In this document: positions 38,444 through 48,092 of the stretch, in pieces
Position numbering within the stretch: the stretch's first letter is position 1
Layout of the letters: each line of letters begins with the position of its first letter
Assembly (NCBI RefSeq): GCF_017815135.1
Contig: NZ_JAGJCF010000010.1
Location: 1-64,000 of the forward strand
DNA from: Jiella mangrovi
Lineage (GTDB): Bacteria > Pseudomonadota > Alphaproteobacteria > Rhizobiales > Rhizobiaceae
Length of the DNA stretch: 64,000 bases
Direction of reading: 5' to 3'
Notes under the pieces: generated by a model
Databases searched by the model: none
Told to the model about the DNA's origin: nothing
Seen by the model: only the letters and a program-made list of their open reading frames with translations
Program-made: the position numbers and the translations under genes

Positions 38444-39859
38444 TCACCCTCCACTCGTTTCCGGCGGTCCCTCTGTCCGCACCACCAGTACCAGCCCCAC
38501 CACGAAGAACACGATGAGGCTGGCCATGCCGATGCGTGAGGCCGTGATCGGATCGAAGCTTTGAGCCGCGAGCGCGGTTGCCGCCGCGACGGCGGCCGGT
38601 GCCAGGAAGGACGTCGCCCGGCCGATGAAGGCGTAGAAGCCGAAATAGCGGCCGGCCTCGGCGGCCGTGACGGATTTTGCCATCCAGGACCGGGACGAGG
38701 CCTGGATCGGACCGAAGGCGAGGCCGATCAGCAGGCCGAAGACGATGTAGCTCTTCTCCGCACCGCTGGCGAAGACGCCGCCGCCTTCGCCGGGCGGGGC
38801 AAATGTCATCAGGCCGAACAGGGCGGAATCCGGGCTGGTCGAGATGATGCCGATGGTGGCGAGCGACAGGCAGAGGATCGCCATCACCACCACCGCTTTC
38901 GAGCCAAGCCGCGCGTCGAGCATGCCGGCGAGGAAGCAGCTGGGAATGGCGACGACGTTGAGGATGATGCCGAAGAGGCCGCTTTCGGTCAGCGTCCAGC
39001 CGAACATGCCCGCCGCAAAGGCCCCGCCGAGGACGACGAGGGCGTTGACGCCGTCCTGATAGATCATCCGCGCGATCAGAAACTGGAGCAGCGGCCGGCG
39101 CTGGCGAATCTCGCGGAAGGTCGCCTTGAGATCGCCGAGGCCCTGGCGGACCGCCGCCGTCACCTTCTCGCCGCGCGGCCGGTCCGGCGTCAGGAGGAAC
39201 ATCGGCAGGATGAAGACGAGATACCAGAGCGCCGCCAGCGGGGCCGTCGCCCGCGCGCCTTCGCCCGTCGCCGGGTCGAGGCCGAAGGCGGGAGGAAGGC
39301 CGAGAAGCGTCAGCCCGGTCTCCTTCGAACCGGCGAGAAAGGCGAGTGCCACGATGAGAAAGACGATGCCGCCGGCATAGCCGAGGCCCCAGGCGATGTT
39401 GGAAATCCGGCCGATCTCGTCGTTGCGCAACAGCCGTGGGATCATCGCGTCGTTGAAGACGATCGAGAACTCTGCCGCCACCGTCGCCACGACGACGAGC
39501 ACGGTGGCGACGAAGAGCGACGAGCCGGGCGCGGAAAACCACAGGAGGCATAGCGCGCCGATCTTGAAGCCTGCAAAGAGGCCGATCCAGGGTTTGCGCG
39601 GGCCGGCACGATCGGCGACGGCGCCGAGAAACGGCGAGCCGAAGGCGACGAAGAGGCCGGCGACGGTCGCAGACAAGCTCCACCAGGCCTGGCCCGTCGC
39701 CGGGTCCGGCGCCAGCTGCGAGACGAAATACGGGCCGAAGACGAAGGTCAGAACGACGGTGAAGAAGGGCTGCGCGGCAAAGTCGAAGGCCATCCAGCCC
39801 CACACGCCGGGGCGTCTGAGGGCAGGCCGGGCGTCGCCCGTCAGATCATTCGATGTCAC
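38444..39859 (-). CDS. MFS transporter, UMF1 family
   Basis: A 471-residue inner-membrane transporter with about twelve helices. It has the UMF1/Atg22-like start (RRPGVWGWMAFDFAAQPFFTVVLTFVFGPYF) and the loop GAVADRAGPRKPWIG. A conserved FGPIQASSRSWMAKSV segment lies in the second half. The substrate is unknown for bacterial members. Its 3' end faces the patatin gene, with the B1-B2 pair between them. The ATG lies at 39859. Confidence 0.88.
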   Translation of the reverse strand: MTSNDLTGDARPALRRPGVWGWMAFDFAAQPFFTVVLTFVFGPYFVSQLAPDPATGQAWWSLSATVAGLFVAFGSPFLGAVADRAGPRKPWIGLFAGFKIGALCLLWFSAPGSSLFVATVLVVVATVAAEFSIVFNDAMIPRLLRNDEIGRISNIAWGLGYAGGIVFLIVALAFLAGSKETGLTLLGLPPAFGLDPATGEGARATAPLAALWYLVFILPMFLLTPDRPRGEKVTAAVRQGLGDLKATFREIRQRRPLLQFLIARMIYQDGVNALVVLGGAFAAGMFGWTLTESGLFGIILNVVAIPSCFLAGMLDARLGSKAVVVMAILCLSLATIGIISTSPDSALFGLMTFAPPGEGGGVFASGAEKSYIVFGLLIGLAFGPIQASSRSWMAKSVTAAEAGRYFGFYAFIGRATSFLAPAAVAAATALAAQSFDPITASRIGMASLIVFFVVGLVLVVRTEGPPETSGG

Positions 39860-40087
39860 GTGAGAGCCCCCGTCGCAGCCGCAGCGATGGCGCTAGGTGC
39901 AACGATTTTGCGCGATGGCGCAAGGCGGGAGCTTGCATCGGGCCATGGGCGACCGGCGTCTGTCTCAAGGCGGAGCCCGACGGCTGACCGCGAGCAAGAT
40001 AGACGCGTTTCGTGTCTCAGAAAATCGTCTGCCATGGATGGCTTGCGGTCTGTCGGCTTTATACCGCAATCGGCAGGACGTTGCCGT

Positions 40088-40756
40088 TCAGCTGTCTCGA
40101 TCGATCGCACCGTAAAGGGTATCCCTGAGTGCCGTCTCAATGCCGGTGCTGGCCTTGTCCACGATGGACAGGAATTTTTCCTTCGCAAGCTTGGCGGCTC
40201 CGTTCTTTCGGAAATCCTGGTGCGCTTGGGCAAAGGCGACTGTCCATGCCGCCAAAAGGAGGCTGGCTGCGAGATGGGCGTCGATATCGTCGGCTGGCTG
40301 ATCGACGGAGGCAGCGAGTGCGTGCGCCAGCGAATTGACCATTTCGTCGCGGATCGCCCGTGCGCGAGCCTTCAACGCATCGCTCGCCGCAATGGTCTCG
40401 ACGAAGTGACTGCTTTCGTCGCCGAAGCGGATATAGGGACGCTCCTCCGCGACCAGCCGATGCGCGAGGAGGCGGAGCGCAACGATCGGGGCGACATGCG
40501 GATCGCGGTTTCGCGCGGCATCGAGCACCACCTGCCGGGCTTCGGGATCTTGATCGAAGAACATGTCCTCCTTGCGGGGGAAATGGTTGAACACCGTCAT
40601 ACGGCCGACGTCGGCGGCATCGGCGATCTCGTCCACCGTGACGTGATCGAAGCCTCGCTCGAAGAACAGACGCGTGGCGACGTCGGAGATCCTTTGGCGC
40701 GTGGCGAGCCGTTTCCGGGTGCGGCGGTCAGGGAGTGTCGACATCGGCCCTTGCAA
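40088..40756 (-). CDS. TetR-family transcription regulator
   Basis: A 222-residue regulator with the TetR HTH (TRQRISDVATRLFFERGFDHVTVDEIADAADVGRMTVFNHFPRKEDMF, about residues 16-63) and an all-helical ligand domain. It is divergent from an FAD monooxygenase gene with only 68 bases between. This classical layout suggests it represses both genes until an inducer binds. A small perfect dyad in the gap is a possible operator. Confidence 0.9.
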   Translation of the reverse strand: MQGPMSTLPDRRTRKRLATRQRISDVATRLFFERGFDHVTVDEIADAADVGRMTVFNHFPRKEDMFFDQDPEARQVVLDAARNRDPHVAPIVALRLLAHRLVAEERPYIRFGDESSHFVETIAASDALKARARAIRDEMVNSLAHALAASVDQPADDIDAHLAASLLLAAWTVAFAQAHQDFRKNGAAKLAKEKFLSIVDKASTGIETALRDTLYGAIDRDS

Positions 40757-40790
40757 TTTATTTATACCCAGTACATTTATGATCGAGGTA

Positions 40791-40803
40791 CATGATTGTC
40801 ATG
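40791..40803. promoter_or_regulatory. Dyad in the TetR/monooxygenase intergenic gap
   Basis: CATGA-TTG-TCATG is a perfect 5-bp-arm inverted repeat 21 bases before the monooxygenase ATG. TATGAT follows at 40808-40813. GTACAT also occurs twice nearby. A TetR site here is plausible but usually longer. Confidence 0.35.
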
Positions 40804-40824
40804 CGTATATGATGGGGTGTCAGC

Positions 40825-41991
40825 ATGGAAGCGCAAGATGGTGGCCGTCTCCGTCACGCCGCTCAGGCGGGTGGCCGCGTGCTCATTTCCGGAGCGAGCT
40901 TTGCGGGGCTTGCCACGGCCTACTGGATGAAGACGCTTGGCTACGACGTGACGGTCGTCGAAATCGCTGCGGGCCTGCGCAAGGGCGGCACGCCCGTCGA
41001 CATCAGGGGCGAAACGATCGGGGTCGTCCGTCGCATGGGGCTTCTGGACGCCATCCGCCGCAAAGCACTGCCGCCCCGCCGGACCGAGTTCAAGAACGCG
41101 GACGATATCACGCAAGCCCGGATCCCTGCCCGGCCGGCCGTCCTCGACAGTCCTGACGAGGAGTATGAGATCGATCGGGACGATCTGCTCGACATCATGT
41201 TCGGCGCGGTTTGCGCCGATGTCGACATCCTTTTCGGGACATCGGTGCTTCGCCTTCAAGAAACGTCGGACGGTGTTTCGGCCTGGTTCTCCGACGGGGC
41301 ACGACAGGATTTCACGCTCGTCTTCGGCTGCGACGGCACTCGCTCCAGCACCAGACGACTGGTGTTCGGAAACGACGAAGACGTGATGCACTTCATGGGG
41401 CTGTATTCTTTTCTGAAGGTCGTGGACCGGAGGTTGATCGAGAGCAACGTCACGCAGATTTTCAGCGTCCCGGGAAAGACGGTGATGCTGAATGGTTATG
41501 ACGACAAGACCGACATCGCCTTCGGCTTCCGTTCGGATCGTGAGATCCCCTATGAGCACCGTGACATCGAGCAGCAGAAACAGTTGATCCGCGATCAGTT
41601 CGAGGGGCTGGGCTGGCGCATACCCGACCTTCTCAAGGAAGTGGACGCTGCTGAAGACTTCTACTTCGACAAGCTCTGCCAGATCAGGATGCCCGCCTGG
41701 TCCAGGGGCCGCGTGGCGCTCGTCGGCGACGCTGGCTACTGCCCGTCTCCGGCTGCCGGAATGGGTGGATCTATGGCGATTATCGGCGCGGCGGCGTTGG
41801 CGGACGCCCTCGAACGGCATGGCGATGACCATGTCGCCGCGTTCCGGGACTATGATGAAGGCCTGCGCCCGTTCGTGGAGAAGGTGCAGGAGGATGCGAT
41901 GAGCTTTGGTCTAACGATGTTTGCGCCGGAAACGGAAGCAGCCATCGCCGATCGCGATCGCAGGCTCGCTGAAATGTCAGCGGAACGCTGA
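40825..41991 (+). CDS. FAD-dependent monooxygenase (class A flavoprotein)
   Basis: A 388-residue enzyme of the PHBH/TetX group. It has the FAD dinucleotide motif VLISGASFAGLATAYWMKTLGYDVTVVE (GxSxAG, about residues 19-24), the GCDGTRSSTRR segment and the second FAD motif VALVGDAGYCPSPAAGMGGSMAI. Such enzymes hydroxylate aromatic or polyketide substrates with NAD(P)H; the inducible TetR partner suggests detoxification. The real substrate cannot be given. A TetX-like drug-modifying role is only one possibility. Confidence 0.9.
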   Translation: MEAQDGGRLRHAAQAGGRVLISGASFAGLATAYWMKTLGYDVTVVEIAAGLRKGGTPVDIRGETIGVVRRMGLLDAIRRKALPPRRTEFKNADDITQARIPARPAVLDSPDEEYEIDRDDLLDIMFGAVCADVDILFGTSVLRLQETSDGVSAWFSDGARQDFTLVFGCDGTRSSTRRLVFGNDEDVMHFMGLYSFLKVVDRRLIESNVTQIFSVPGKTVMLNGYDDKTDIAFGFRSDREIPYEHRDIEQQKQLIRDQFEGLGWRIPDLLKEVDAAEDFYFDKLCQIRMPAWSRGRVALVGDAGYCPSPAAGMGGSMAIIGAAALADALERHGDDHVAAFRDYDEGLRPFVEKVQEDAMSFGLTMFAPETEAAIADRDRRLAEMSAER

Positions 41992-42108
41992 AATCCGTCT
42001 TTGCTCCGAAACAGAGGCCTTCGCGACGATGCCGCGCACGAATTAACAGGCGTTCTCTCTTGCCCCATGCTATCTCCCGCCATCGCAACCTCATGGAGGA
42101 TCAGGGCA

Positions 42109-42240
42109 ATGGCCAAGGGTCAGATGCGCAGCAACAAGGAAGTCCGCAAGCCGAAGGCCGACAAGAAGGCCAAGGCTGCGGCTCCCTCGACCGTGCCCGG
42201 CAAGTTCGCCGCGCCGCAGACGAGCGACAAGAAGAAGTGA
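42109..42240 (+). CDS. Small basic protein conserved in Hyphomicrobiales
   Basis: A 43-residue lysine-rich peptide (MAKGQMRSNKEVRKPKADKK..., ending TSDKKK). GGAGGA lies eight bases before the ATG, strong support for real translation. A hairpin follows the stop. Similar short proteins of unknown function are common in rhizobial genomes. The high charge suggests nucleic-acid or ribosome contact, but nothing more can be said. Confidence 0.75.
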   Translation: MAKGQMRSNKEVRKPKADKKAKAAAPSTVPGKFAAPQTSDKKK

Positions 42241-42247
42241 GCGGCCT

Positions 42248-42278
42248 GCCGGCGCCGAAAAAGGGCGCCGGCCCCTTC
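42248..42278. terminator. Stem-loop between convergent small gene and glutamate dehydrogenase
   Basis: GCCGGCGCC and GGCGCCGGC pair perfectly around a 7-base A-rich loop, followed by CCCCTTC on the plus strand. It lies between two converging genes and could serve both; the T-tract is poor. Confidence 0.5.
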
Positions 42279-42290
42279 ACGCGGCGGAGG

Positions 42291-45200
42291 TCATACCTGC
42301 GCCGCAAGATCCGACAGAAGACCCGCCGCGACCGTCAGCCTCGGCACCGAGGTCTCGCCGCTGCCGGCAAGGGTCACGAGCTGGCTGCGGATCCGGTCGA
42401 CGGTGCCGTGGCGCTCCCTGGCCCAGTCTTCGGGTGACTGGCCGCTGCGCATCGTCGCCGTGGTCAGTTGGCGCCGCGCCCGGGCGATCTGGCTCTCGGC
42501 CCGCTGCAGCGCCAGCGTCTCGAAATAGTCGCTGGTGTCCAGCCGGAACAAGGCCGCTTCCAGCCGGCCGATCTCGAACAGCCGGGTAATCTCGAAATAG
42601 GTCTCGACGGTCTCTTCCAGGGACTTGCCGGTTTCGCGCGAGACGGCGTCGATATCGGGGATGAGGGCGAGAAGCGGCAGCAGCGCGACCTCTTCGGCGA
42701 TACCCTGTGGCACGCCCTGGCGCGTCCACTCGCCGACCCGTTGCTCGGCCTCCTGCCTGGCGGCCTCGGAAGCGAGTTCGGCGAGCCGCCCCTTCAGTTT
42801 GCCGAGGGCGTCGCGGCTCTCGATGGCGACGCTGGTCAGCCCCGAGCCGAAGCCCTCGTTGCGGACATACCAGGTCGTCAGCCGGCGCAGAAAGCGCCCG
42901 ACCTGATGATAGAGCCCGTTCTGGACAGCGCCGGGAAGCCTTGCATCGAGGGCGTCGATCCGCTCGTAGAGATCGCGCATGTCGAAGCCGTCCATCGCCG
43001 CGACGAAGGCCTCGACGATGGCGGCAGGCGAGGCGCCGGTCGCTTCCTCCACGGTGGTCACGAAGGTCGGGCCGGTGCGGTTGACCACCTCGTTCGCCAG
43101 CACCGTCGCGATGATCTCGCGGGCGAGGCGATGGCTCTTGATGTCCTTGGTGAAATCCCGGCGCATCGGCACCGGGAAATAGTCGTGCAGCCGATCTTCC
43201 AGATAGGGGTCGTCCGGCAGATCGCTGGCCACGACGGAATCGAAGAGCGTGATCTTGGCATAGGCGAGAAGGACGCCGATCTCCGGCCGGGTGAGGCCCT
43301 GGCCGATGCTTCTGAGATCGGCGATCGCACTGTCCGAGGGCAGCGTTTCCACCGCCCGGTCGAGATGGCCGGCGCCCTCCAGAACGCTCATGAAGCGCTG
43401 CTGCAGCGCAAGCGCCGAGGCGCCGTCGCGCTCTTCCAGGGAGATTGCGAGGGTCTGCTCGTAATTGTTGGCGAGCACGAGATCGGCCACCTCGTCGGTC
43501 ATCGAGGCGAGCAGCCTGTCGCGCTCCTCGCGTGACAGCCTGTCTCCCGCCATGGCGCCCTTGAGCGCGATCTTGATGTTGACCTCGACGTCGGAGGTGT
43601 TGACGCCGGCGGAATTGTCGATCGCGTCGGAGTTGATCCGGCCGCCCTTCTTGGCAAATTCGATGCGGCCCCTCTGGGTGACGCCGAGATTGGCGCCTTC
43701 GCCGATCACCTTGGCGCGGACATCGGCGCCGGTGATGCGCACGGCGTCGTTCGCCCGGTCGCCGACATCGACATTGCTCTCGCTCGAGGCGCGGATGTAG
43801 GTGCCGATGCCGCCGAACCAGAGAAGATCGACCGGCGCCTTGAGGATCGCGGTGATGATCTCGGTGGGTGTGCCCTCGTTGCTATCGAGGCCGATGGCCG
43901 CGGCCGCCTCGTCGGACAGGTGGATGATCTTCTCCTTGCGCGAGAAGATGCCGCCCCCATGGGAGATTTTGCTGGCATCGTAGTCCTGCCAGGAGGAGCG
44001 GGGCACGTCGAACAGCCGTTTGCGCTCGGCGAAGGATGCGGCCGGATCCGGGTTCGGGTCGATGAAGATGTCGCGGTGATCGAAGGCGGCGACGAGCCTG
44101 GTTTTTTCCGACAACAACATGCCGTTGCCGAAGACGTCGCCCGACATGTCGCCGCAGCCGGCGGCCGTGAAGGTCTCGGCCTGGATGTCCCAGGCGCCTT
44201 CGCCGCCCTCGCCGTCGCGGGGGATCTCGCGGAAATGCCGCTTCACCGCCTCCCAGGCGCCCTTGGCGGTGATGCCCATGGCCTTGTGGTCGTAGCCGGC
44301 TGAACCGCCGGAGGCAAAGGCGTCGTCGAGCCAGAAATCCTCTGACTGGGCAATCGCATTGGCGGTGTCGGAGAAGGTCGCCGTGCCCTTGTCGGCGGCG
44401 ACGACGAAATAGGGGTCGTCGCCGTCATGGCGGCGGACGCCGTCGGGCGTCACCACCGCGTCGCCGACGAGATTGTCGGTCACCGACAGGAGCGAGGCGA
44501 TGAAGACGACATAGGCCGAGCGGCCGGCGGAAAACCAGGCGTCGCGTTTCGAGGCGTCGGGCAGGCGCTTGGGGTAGAAGCCGCCCTTGGCGCCGACCGG
44601 CACGATGACGGCGTTCTTGACCTGCTGCGCCTTGACGAGACCGAGCACTTCGGTGCGGTAGTCCTGCGCCCGGTCGGACCATCTGAGGCCGCCGCGCGCG
44701 ACCGAGCCGAAGCGCAGATGGACACCCTCGACGCGGGCGTCGAAGACGAAGATCTCGCGATAGGGGACGGGCGCCGGCAGCCCTTCGACGGCGCCGGAAT
44801 CGAGCTTGAAGGCCAGCGCCGGCTGGACCTTGCCCGGCTCGGAACCCTCCTCGGCGGAAATGCCGTCGACGGCAAAATAGTTGGTCCTGAGCGTCGCCAG
44901 AATGGCGTTGAGAAAGCGGCGGACGATGCGGTCGTCATCGGCCGAATCCACCTCGTCGAGGGCATCGAGGATTTCGGCATAGACGTCGGCGCAGCCGCGC
45001 ACGACCGCGCGGCGGTGCTGCCGCGTTTCGCGCTCGTCTGCGGCGATGGAGGCGTCGTCGCTGTCGGGGGCTCCTTTCGCCGGATCGAAGGATGTCTCGA
45101 AGACGCGCCACAGCGCCTGGGCGATGCCGGTATGCCGCACGAGAGCTTTCGCCAGATAATCCTGCGAATAGGACAGCCCCGCCTGGCGCAGATAGCGGGC

Positions 45201-47210
45201 ATAGGCCCGCATCACGTTCGCCTTGCGGAAGTCGAGCCCGGCTTCGAGCACGAGGGCGTTGAAGCCGTCATTCTCGATCCGCCCGCGCCACACGGCGCCG
45301 AAGACGTCCTCCAGCGACTTGCCGCTGTCGGCGAGCGGGATCTTCTTGCCGACGCCGGCCCTGACGAGATCCATGTCGTGGAGATGGACGGCGTCGCCAT
45401 CGGGCCGGGCGAGCCGGAAGGTCCGCTCCGAAATGACGGAAAAGCCCATGTTTTCGAGGATCGGCACGCGGGTCGAGAGTGCCACGGCCTGGCCGAGGTG
45501 ATAGACCTTCAGCCGCACCGTCTCTTCCAGATCGCCGTCGCGGCGATAGAAGTCGACGAAGAGCGGCTCATCTGCCGACAGCTTCTCGATGACCGAAACG
45601 TCCCGCACGGCCTCGGCCGGCGAGACGGTGTCGCGGTAGCTGCCCGGCATGCCGCTGGCAAAGCGTTGATGATGGCTCGGGGCGTGGGCTTTCTCGAGCG
45701 CGGTGACGAATTCGTCGTCCCAGTTCTTCGCCATTTCGGCGATGCGCGCTTCCAGCCGCGCGACGTCGACCTCGGGCGTCGGCTCGCCAGAGCGGCCGAC
45801 GATGATGTGGACGCGCGCCAGAAGCCCTTCCGGAAAGGCCGGGTAATAGGCCGAGACATGGCCCTCGTAATTGTCGGCGAGAAGGCGTCCGATCCGTTCT
45901 CTGAGCCGCGAATCGTAGCGATCGCGCGGCACGTAGACCATCACCGAGACGAACCGGTCGAACCGGTCGATCCGCGGCAGGACGCGCACCCGCGGCCGCT
46001 CGCCGAGTTCGACGACGATCGCCGCGTAGCGTTCGAGAAGATCGACGTCGATCTGGAAGACTTCGTCGCGCGGATAGGATTCCAGCGCGTTGAGCAGCGC
46101 CTTGGCCGAATGGGAGCCCGGCCGGAAGCCGGAGCGCTCGATCACCGTCTCGGCCTTCAGCCTCAGATAGGGGATCGTCAGGATCGAGCGGGTATAGGCC
46201 GAGGAGGTGAACAGGCCGACGATCCTGAGTTCGCCGGTCAGGCGGCCCTCGTCGTCATATTGCTTGACGCCGACATAATCCATGTAGGCGCGGCGATGGA
46301 CCAGCGAGCGGGCGTTGGCCTTGGTGACGATCAGCGGGCTCGCGGCCTCGAGAAAGGCGCGGATCTCCGGCGTCGTCACCATTGGCCGGCCGGGCCGTCC
46401 GAGAATGCGGATGTCGGGATCGGCGAGGATGCCGAGCGCGTCGCCCTGGCGCCGCTCCAGGATCTCGCCGTCGCGTTCGCCCTGATAGTCGTAGTCGCAG
46501 GCGCCGAGAAAGATGAAGTTGTCGTCGCGCAGCCATTCGAGCAGGCGGGCGGCTTCCGTGACATTCGTGCGCTCGTCCTCGGGCACGGCGGCGGCCCGCC
46601 GGTCGAGATCCTCGACCGCGCGGCTGACCCGCTCGCGCATGGCCGAAAAGTCGCGATTGCTGTGGGCGACCTGGACGAGGATCTTCTCCAGCGCCTCCGC
46701 CAGGCCCGAGCCCTGCTCGCCGCCTGCCATGGGGTCGATGGCAAACTGGATGAGGCTGGTGCGCGTCGTGCCCGGTCGCGTCTCCTGGCCGGTCCGCGAG
46801 GCGGCGAAATCGGTCACGCTGCCGTCCTCGCCCCGGGTTACGTCGATGATCGGATGGGAGATGTAGTGGATCGCATTGGCCCGCTCGGCGATTTCCGCCG
46901 TGAGCGAATCGAACAGGAAGGCCATGTCGTCGGAGACGACGGTCACGAGATCCTGCGGCTCGCCGTCGTGGCGGAAGTCGTCCGGCCGGTCGATCCAGAC
47001 CAGCGGCCGGCCGGGGCGGTTGACGGCGAGCGCTTCGGCGCCGGTCTTGGCGGCAGCGGCGAGCGCCGCGGTGTCGAAGGCTTCGAGATCCTCGACCGGC
47101 GGCCGAGCAAAGAGGAGGGGGGCGAGCCTGGCGCCGGGGCTGTCGGCACCGAGCTCTTCGCCGACCCTGGCGACCACGGCCGCCTTTCGCGGATTTGTGT
47201 CTTCCTGCAT
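42291..47210 (-). CDS. NAD-specific glutamate dehydrogenase, large (180-kDa) type
   Basis: Oxidatively deaminates glutamate to 2-oxoglutarate and ammonia with NAD+. The 1639-residue chain is the size of the L_180 class (Streptomyces/Pseudomonas GdhB type). The N-terminal ACT-like regulatory half is followed by the catalytic region. There HLRFGSVARGGLRWSDRAQDYRTEVLGL, VPVGAKGGFYPK and NSAGVNTSDVEVNIKIAL mark the substrate- and NAD-binding segments (about residues 800-1250). A C-terminal helical domain closes the protein. ATG 47210 has GAGGAGGG upstream. It is transcribed alone, divergently from an AhpD-like gene. It likely serves glutamate catabolism. Confidence 0.96.
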   Translation of the reverse strand: MQEDTNPRKAAVVARVGEELGADSPGARLAPLLFARPPVEDLEAFDTAALAAAAKTGAEALAVNRPGRPLVWIDRPDDFRHDGEPQDLVTVVSDDMAFLFDSLTAEIAERANAIHYISHPIIDVTRGEDGSVTDFAASRTGQETRPGTTRTSLIQFAIDPMAGGEQGSGLAEALEKILVQVAHSNRDFSAMRERVSRAVEDLDRRAAAVPEDERTNVTEAARLLEWLRDDNFIFLGACDYDYQGERDGEILERRQGDALGILADPDIRILGRPGRPMVTTPEIRAFLEAASPLIVTKANARSLVHRRAYMDYVGVKQYDDEGRLTGELRIVGLFTSSAYTRSILTIPYLRLKAETVIERSGFRPGSHSAKALLNALESYPRDEVFQIDVDLLERYAAIVVELGERPRVRVLPRIDRFDRFVSVMVYVPRDRYDSRLRERIGRLLADNYEGHVSAYYPAFPEGLLARVHIIVGRSGEPTPEVDVARLEARIAEMAKNWDDEFVTALEKAHAPSHHQRFASGMPGSYRDTVSPAEAVRDVSVIEKLSADEPLFVDFYRRDGDLEETVRLKVYHLGQAVALSTRVPILENMGFSVISERTFRLARPDGDAVHLHDMDLVRAGVGKKIPLADSGKSLEDVFGAVWRGRIENDGFNALVLEAGLDFRKANVMRAYARYLRQAGLSYSQDYLAKALVRHTGIAQALWRVFETSFDPAKGAPDSDDASIAADERETRQHRRAVVRGCADVYAEILDALDEVDSADDDRIVRRFLNAILATLRTNYFAVDGISAEEGSEPGKVQPALAFKLDSGAVEGLPAPVPYREIFVFDARVEGVHLRFGSVARGGLRWSDRAQDYRTEVLGLVKAQQVKNAVIVPVGAKGGFYPKRLPDASKRDAWFSAGRSAYVVFIASLLSVTDNLVGDAVVTPDGVRRHDGDDPYFVVAADKGTATFSDTANAIAQSEDFWLDDAFASGGSAGYDHKAMGITAKGAWEAVKRHFREIPRDGEGGEGAWDIQAETFTAAGCGDMSGDVFGNGMLLSEKTRLVAAFDHRDIFIDPNPDPAASFAERKRLFDVPRSSWQDYDASKISHGGGIFSRKEKIIHLSDEAAAAIGLDSNEGTPTEIITAILKAPVDLLWFGGIGTYIRASSESNVDVGDRANDAVRITGADVRAKVIGEGANLGVTQRGRIEFAKKGGRINSDAIDNSAGVNTSDVEVNIKIALKGAMAGDRLSREERDRLLASMTDEVADLVLANNYEQTLAISLEERDGASALALQQRFMSVLEGAGHLDRAVETLPSDSAIADLRSIGQGLTRPEIGVLLAYAKITLFDSVVASDLPDDPYLEDRLHDYFPVPMRRDFTKDIKSHRLAREIIATVLANEVVNRTGPTFVTTVEEATGASPAAIVEAFVAAMDGFDMRDLYERIDALDARLPGAVQNGLYHQVGRFLRRLTTWYVRNEGFGSGLTSVAIESRDALGKLKGRLAELASEAARQEAEQRVGEWTRQGVPQGIAEEVALLPLLALIPDIDAVSRETGKSLEETVETYFEITRLFEIGRLEAALFRLDTSDYFETLALQRAESQIARARRQLTTATMRSGQSPEDWARERHGTVDRIRSQLVTLAGSGETSVPRLTVAAGLLSDLAAQV

Positions 47211-47354
47211 GTGCGATCCCTCCTCTTGCGCCCCTGTTTGTGGCATCAATCATAGGGGAGAGGACCGGAACTGCGAGGCTTGAACCGGTCCCTTGCGGGC
47301 GAAAAGCGCCGCAGGCCCCGGCGAGACCCGAGGCACCACATGGGAGGACGGCAG

Positions 47355-47933
47355 ATGACATTGAAACGCGACAGGCCGGTGACGGCGCTCGATCTCGGCC
47401 TCGCCGAGCCGATGTCGGAGCGCACGAAGGCCTATTTCGACAAATGCGAGGAAAAGCTTGGCCTCGTGCCGAACGTGCTCCTCGCCTATGCCTTCGACGA
47501 AAAGAAGCTCGAGGCGTTCTCGCGCTTCTACAACGAGGTGATGCTGGCCGACAGCGAGCTATCAAAGCTCGAGCGGGAGATGATCGCGGTCGTCGTGTCG
47601 GCGATCAATCACTGCCACTACTGCCTCGTCGCCCATGGCGCGGCGCTGCGCGAACTTTCCGGCGATCCGGTCTTCAGCGAGACCATCGCCCAGAACTGGC
47701 GCGCCGCCGGTCTCGACGAGCGGCAGACCGCGATCCTGGATTTCGTGACGAAGCTCACCGAGCGGCCGGACACGATCGTCGAGCAGGACCGCGAGGCCTT
47801 GAGGAAAGCCGGCTTCTCCAACCGCGCGATTTTCGACATCGCCCAGACGGCGGGCTTCTTCGCCATGTCGAACCGCGTCGCTTCGGCGAGCGAGATGCGT
47901 CCGAACGAGGTGTATCACGGGATGGCGCGGTGA
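47355..47933 (+). CDS. AhpD-like/peroxidase-related carboxymuconolactone decarboxylase-family protein
   Basis: A 192-residue helical protein with the AhpD-type redox site: EMIAVVVSAINHCHYCLVAHGAAL holds the CxxC pair and the distal histidine. Members reduce peroxides or serve as disulfide relays. GGGAGG precedes ATG 47355. The gene is divergent from glutamate dehydrogenase. The physiological electron donor is not evident. Confidence 0.88.
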   Translation: MTLKRDRPVTALDLGLAEPMSERTKAYFDKCEEKLGLVPNVLLAYAFDEKKLEAFSRFYNEVMLADSELSKLEREMIAVVVSAINHCHYCLVAHGAALRELSGDPVFSETIAQNWRAAGLDERQTAILDFVTKLTERPDTIVEQDREALRKAGFSNRAIFDIAQTAGFFAMSNRVASASEMRPNEVYHGMAR

Positions 47934-48092
47934 TGGGTAGGGCGCGTCAAACCCGCACAGCATTTCGACCGCGATGACGGCGGCGTCGGCGATTTCCTAA
48001 CCGGACCTTAACGACTTGGGCCCAGCCTGCCGCCTGATCTGACGCCGTGCCGACGTGGCGCGGCGAACCCGGCAGTCGAAAGGCACGGCCGC

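Noticed and set aside
44427-47255. Plus-strand open frame of 942 codons
   Set aside because: It is antisense to the NAD-glutamate dehydrogenase, whose catalytic motifs are unmistakable.
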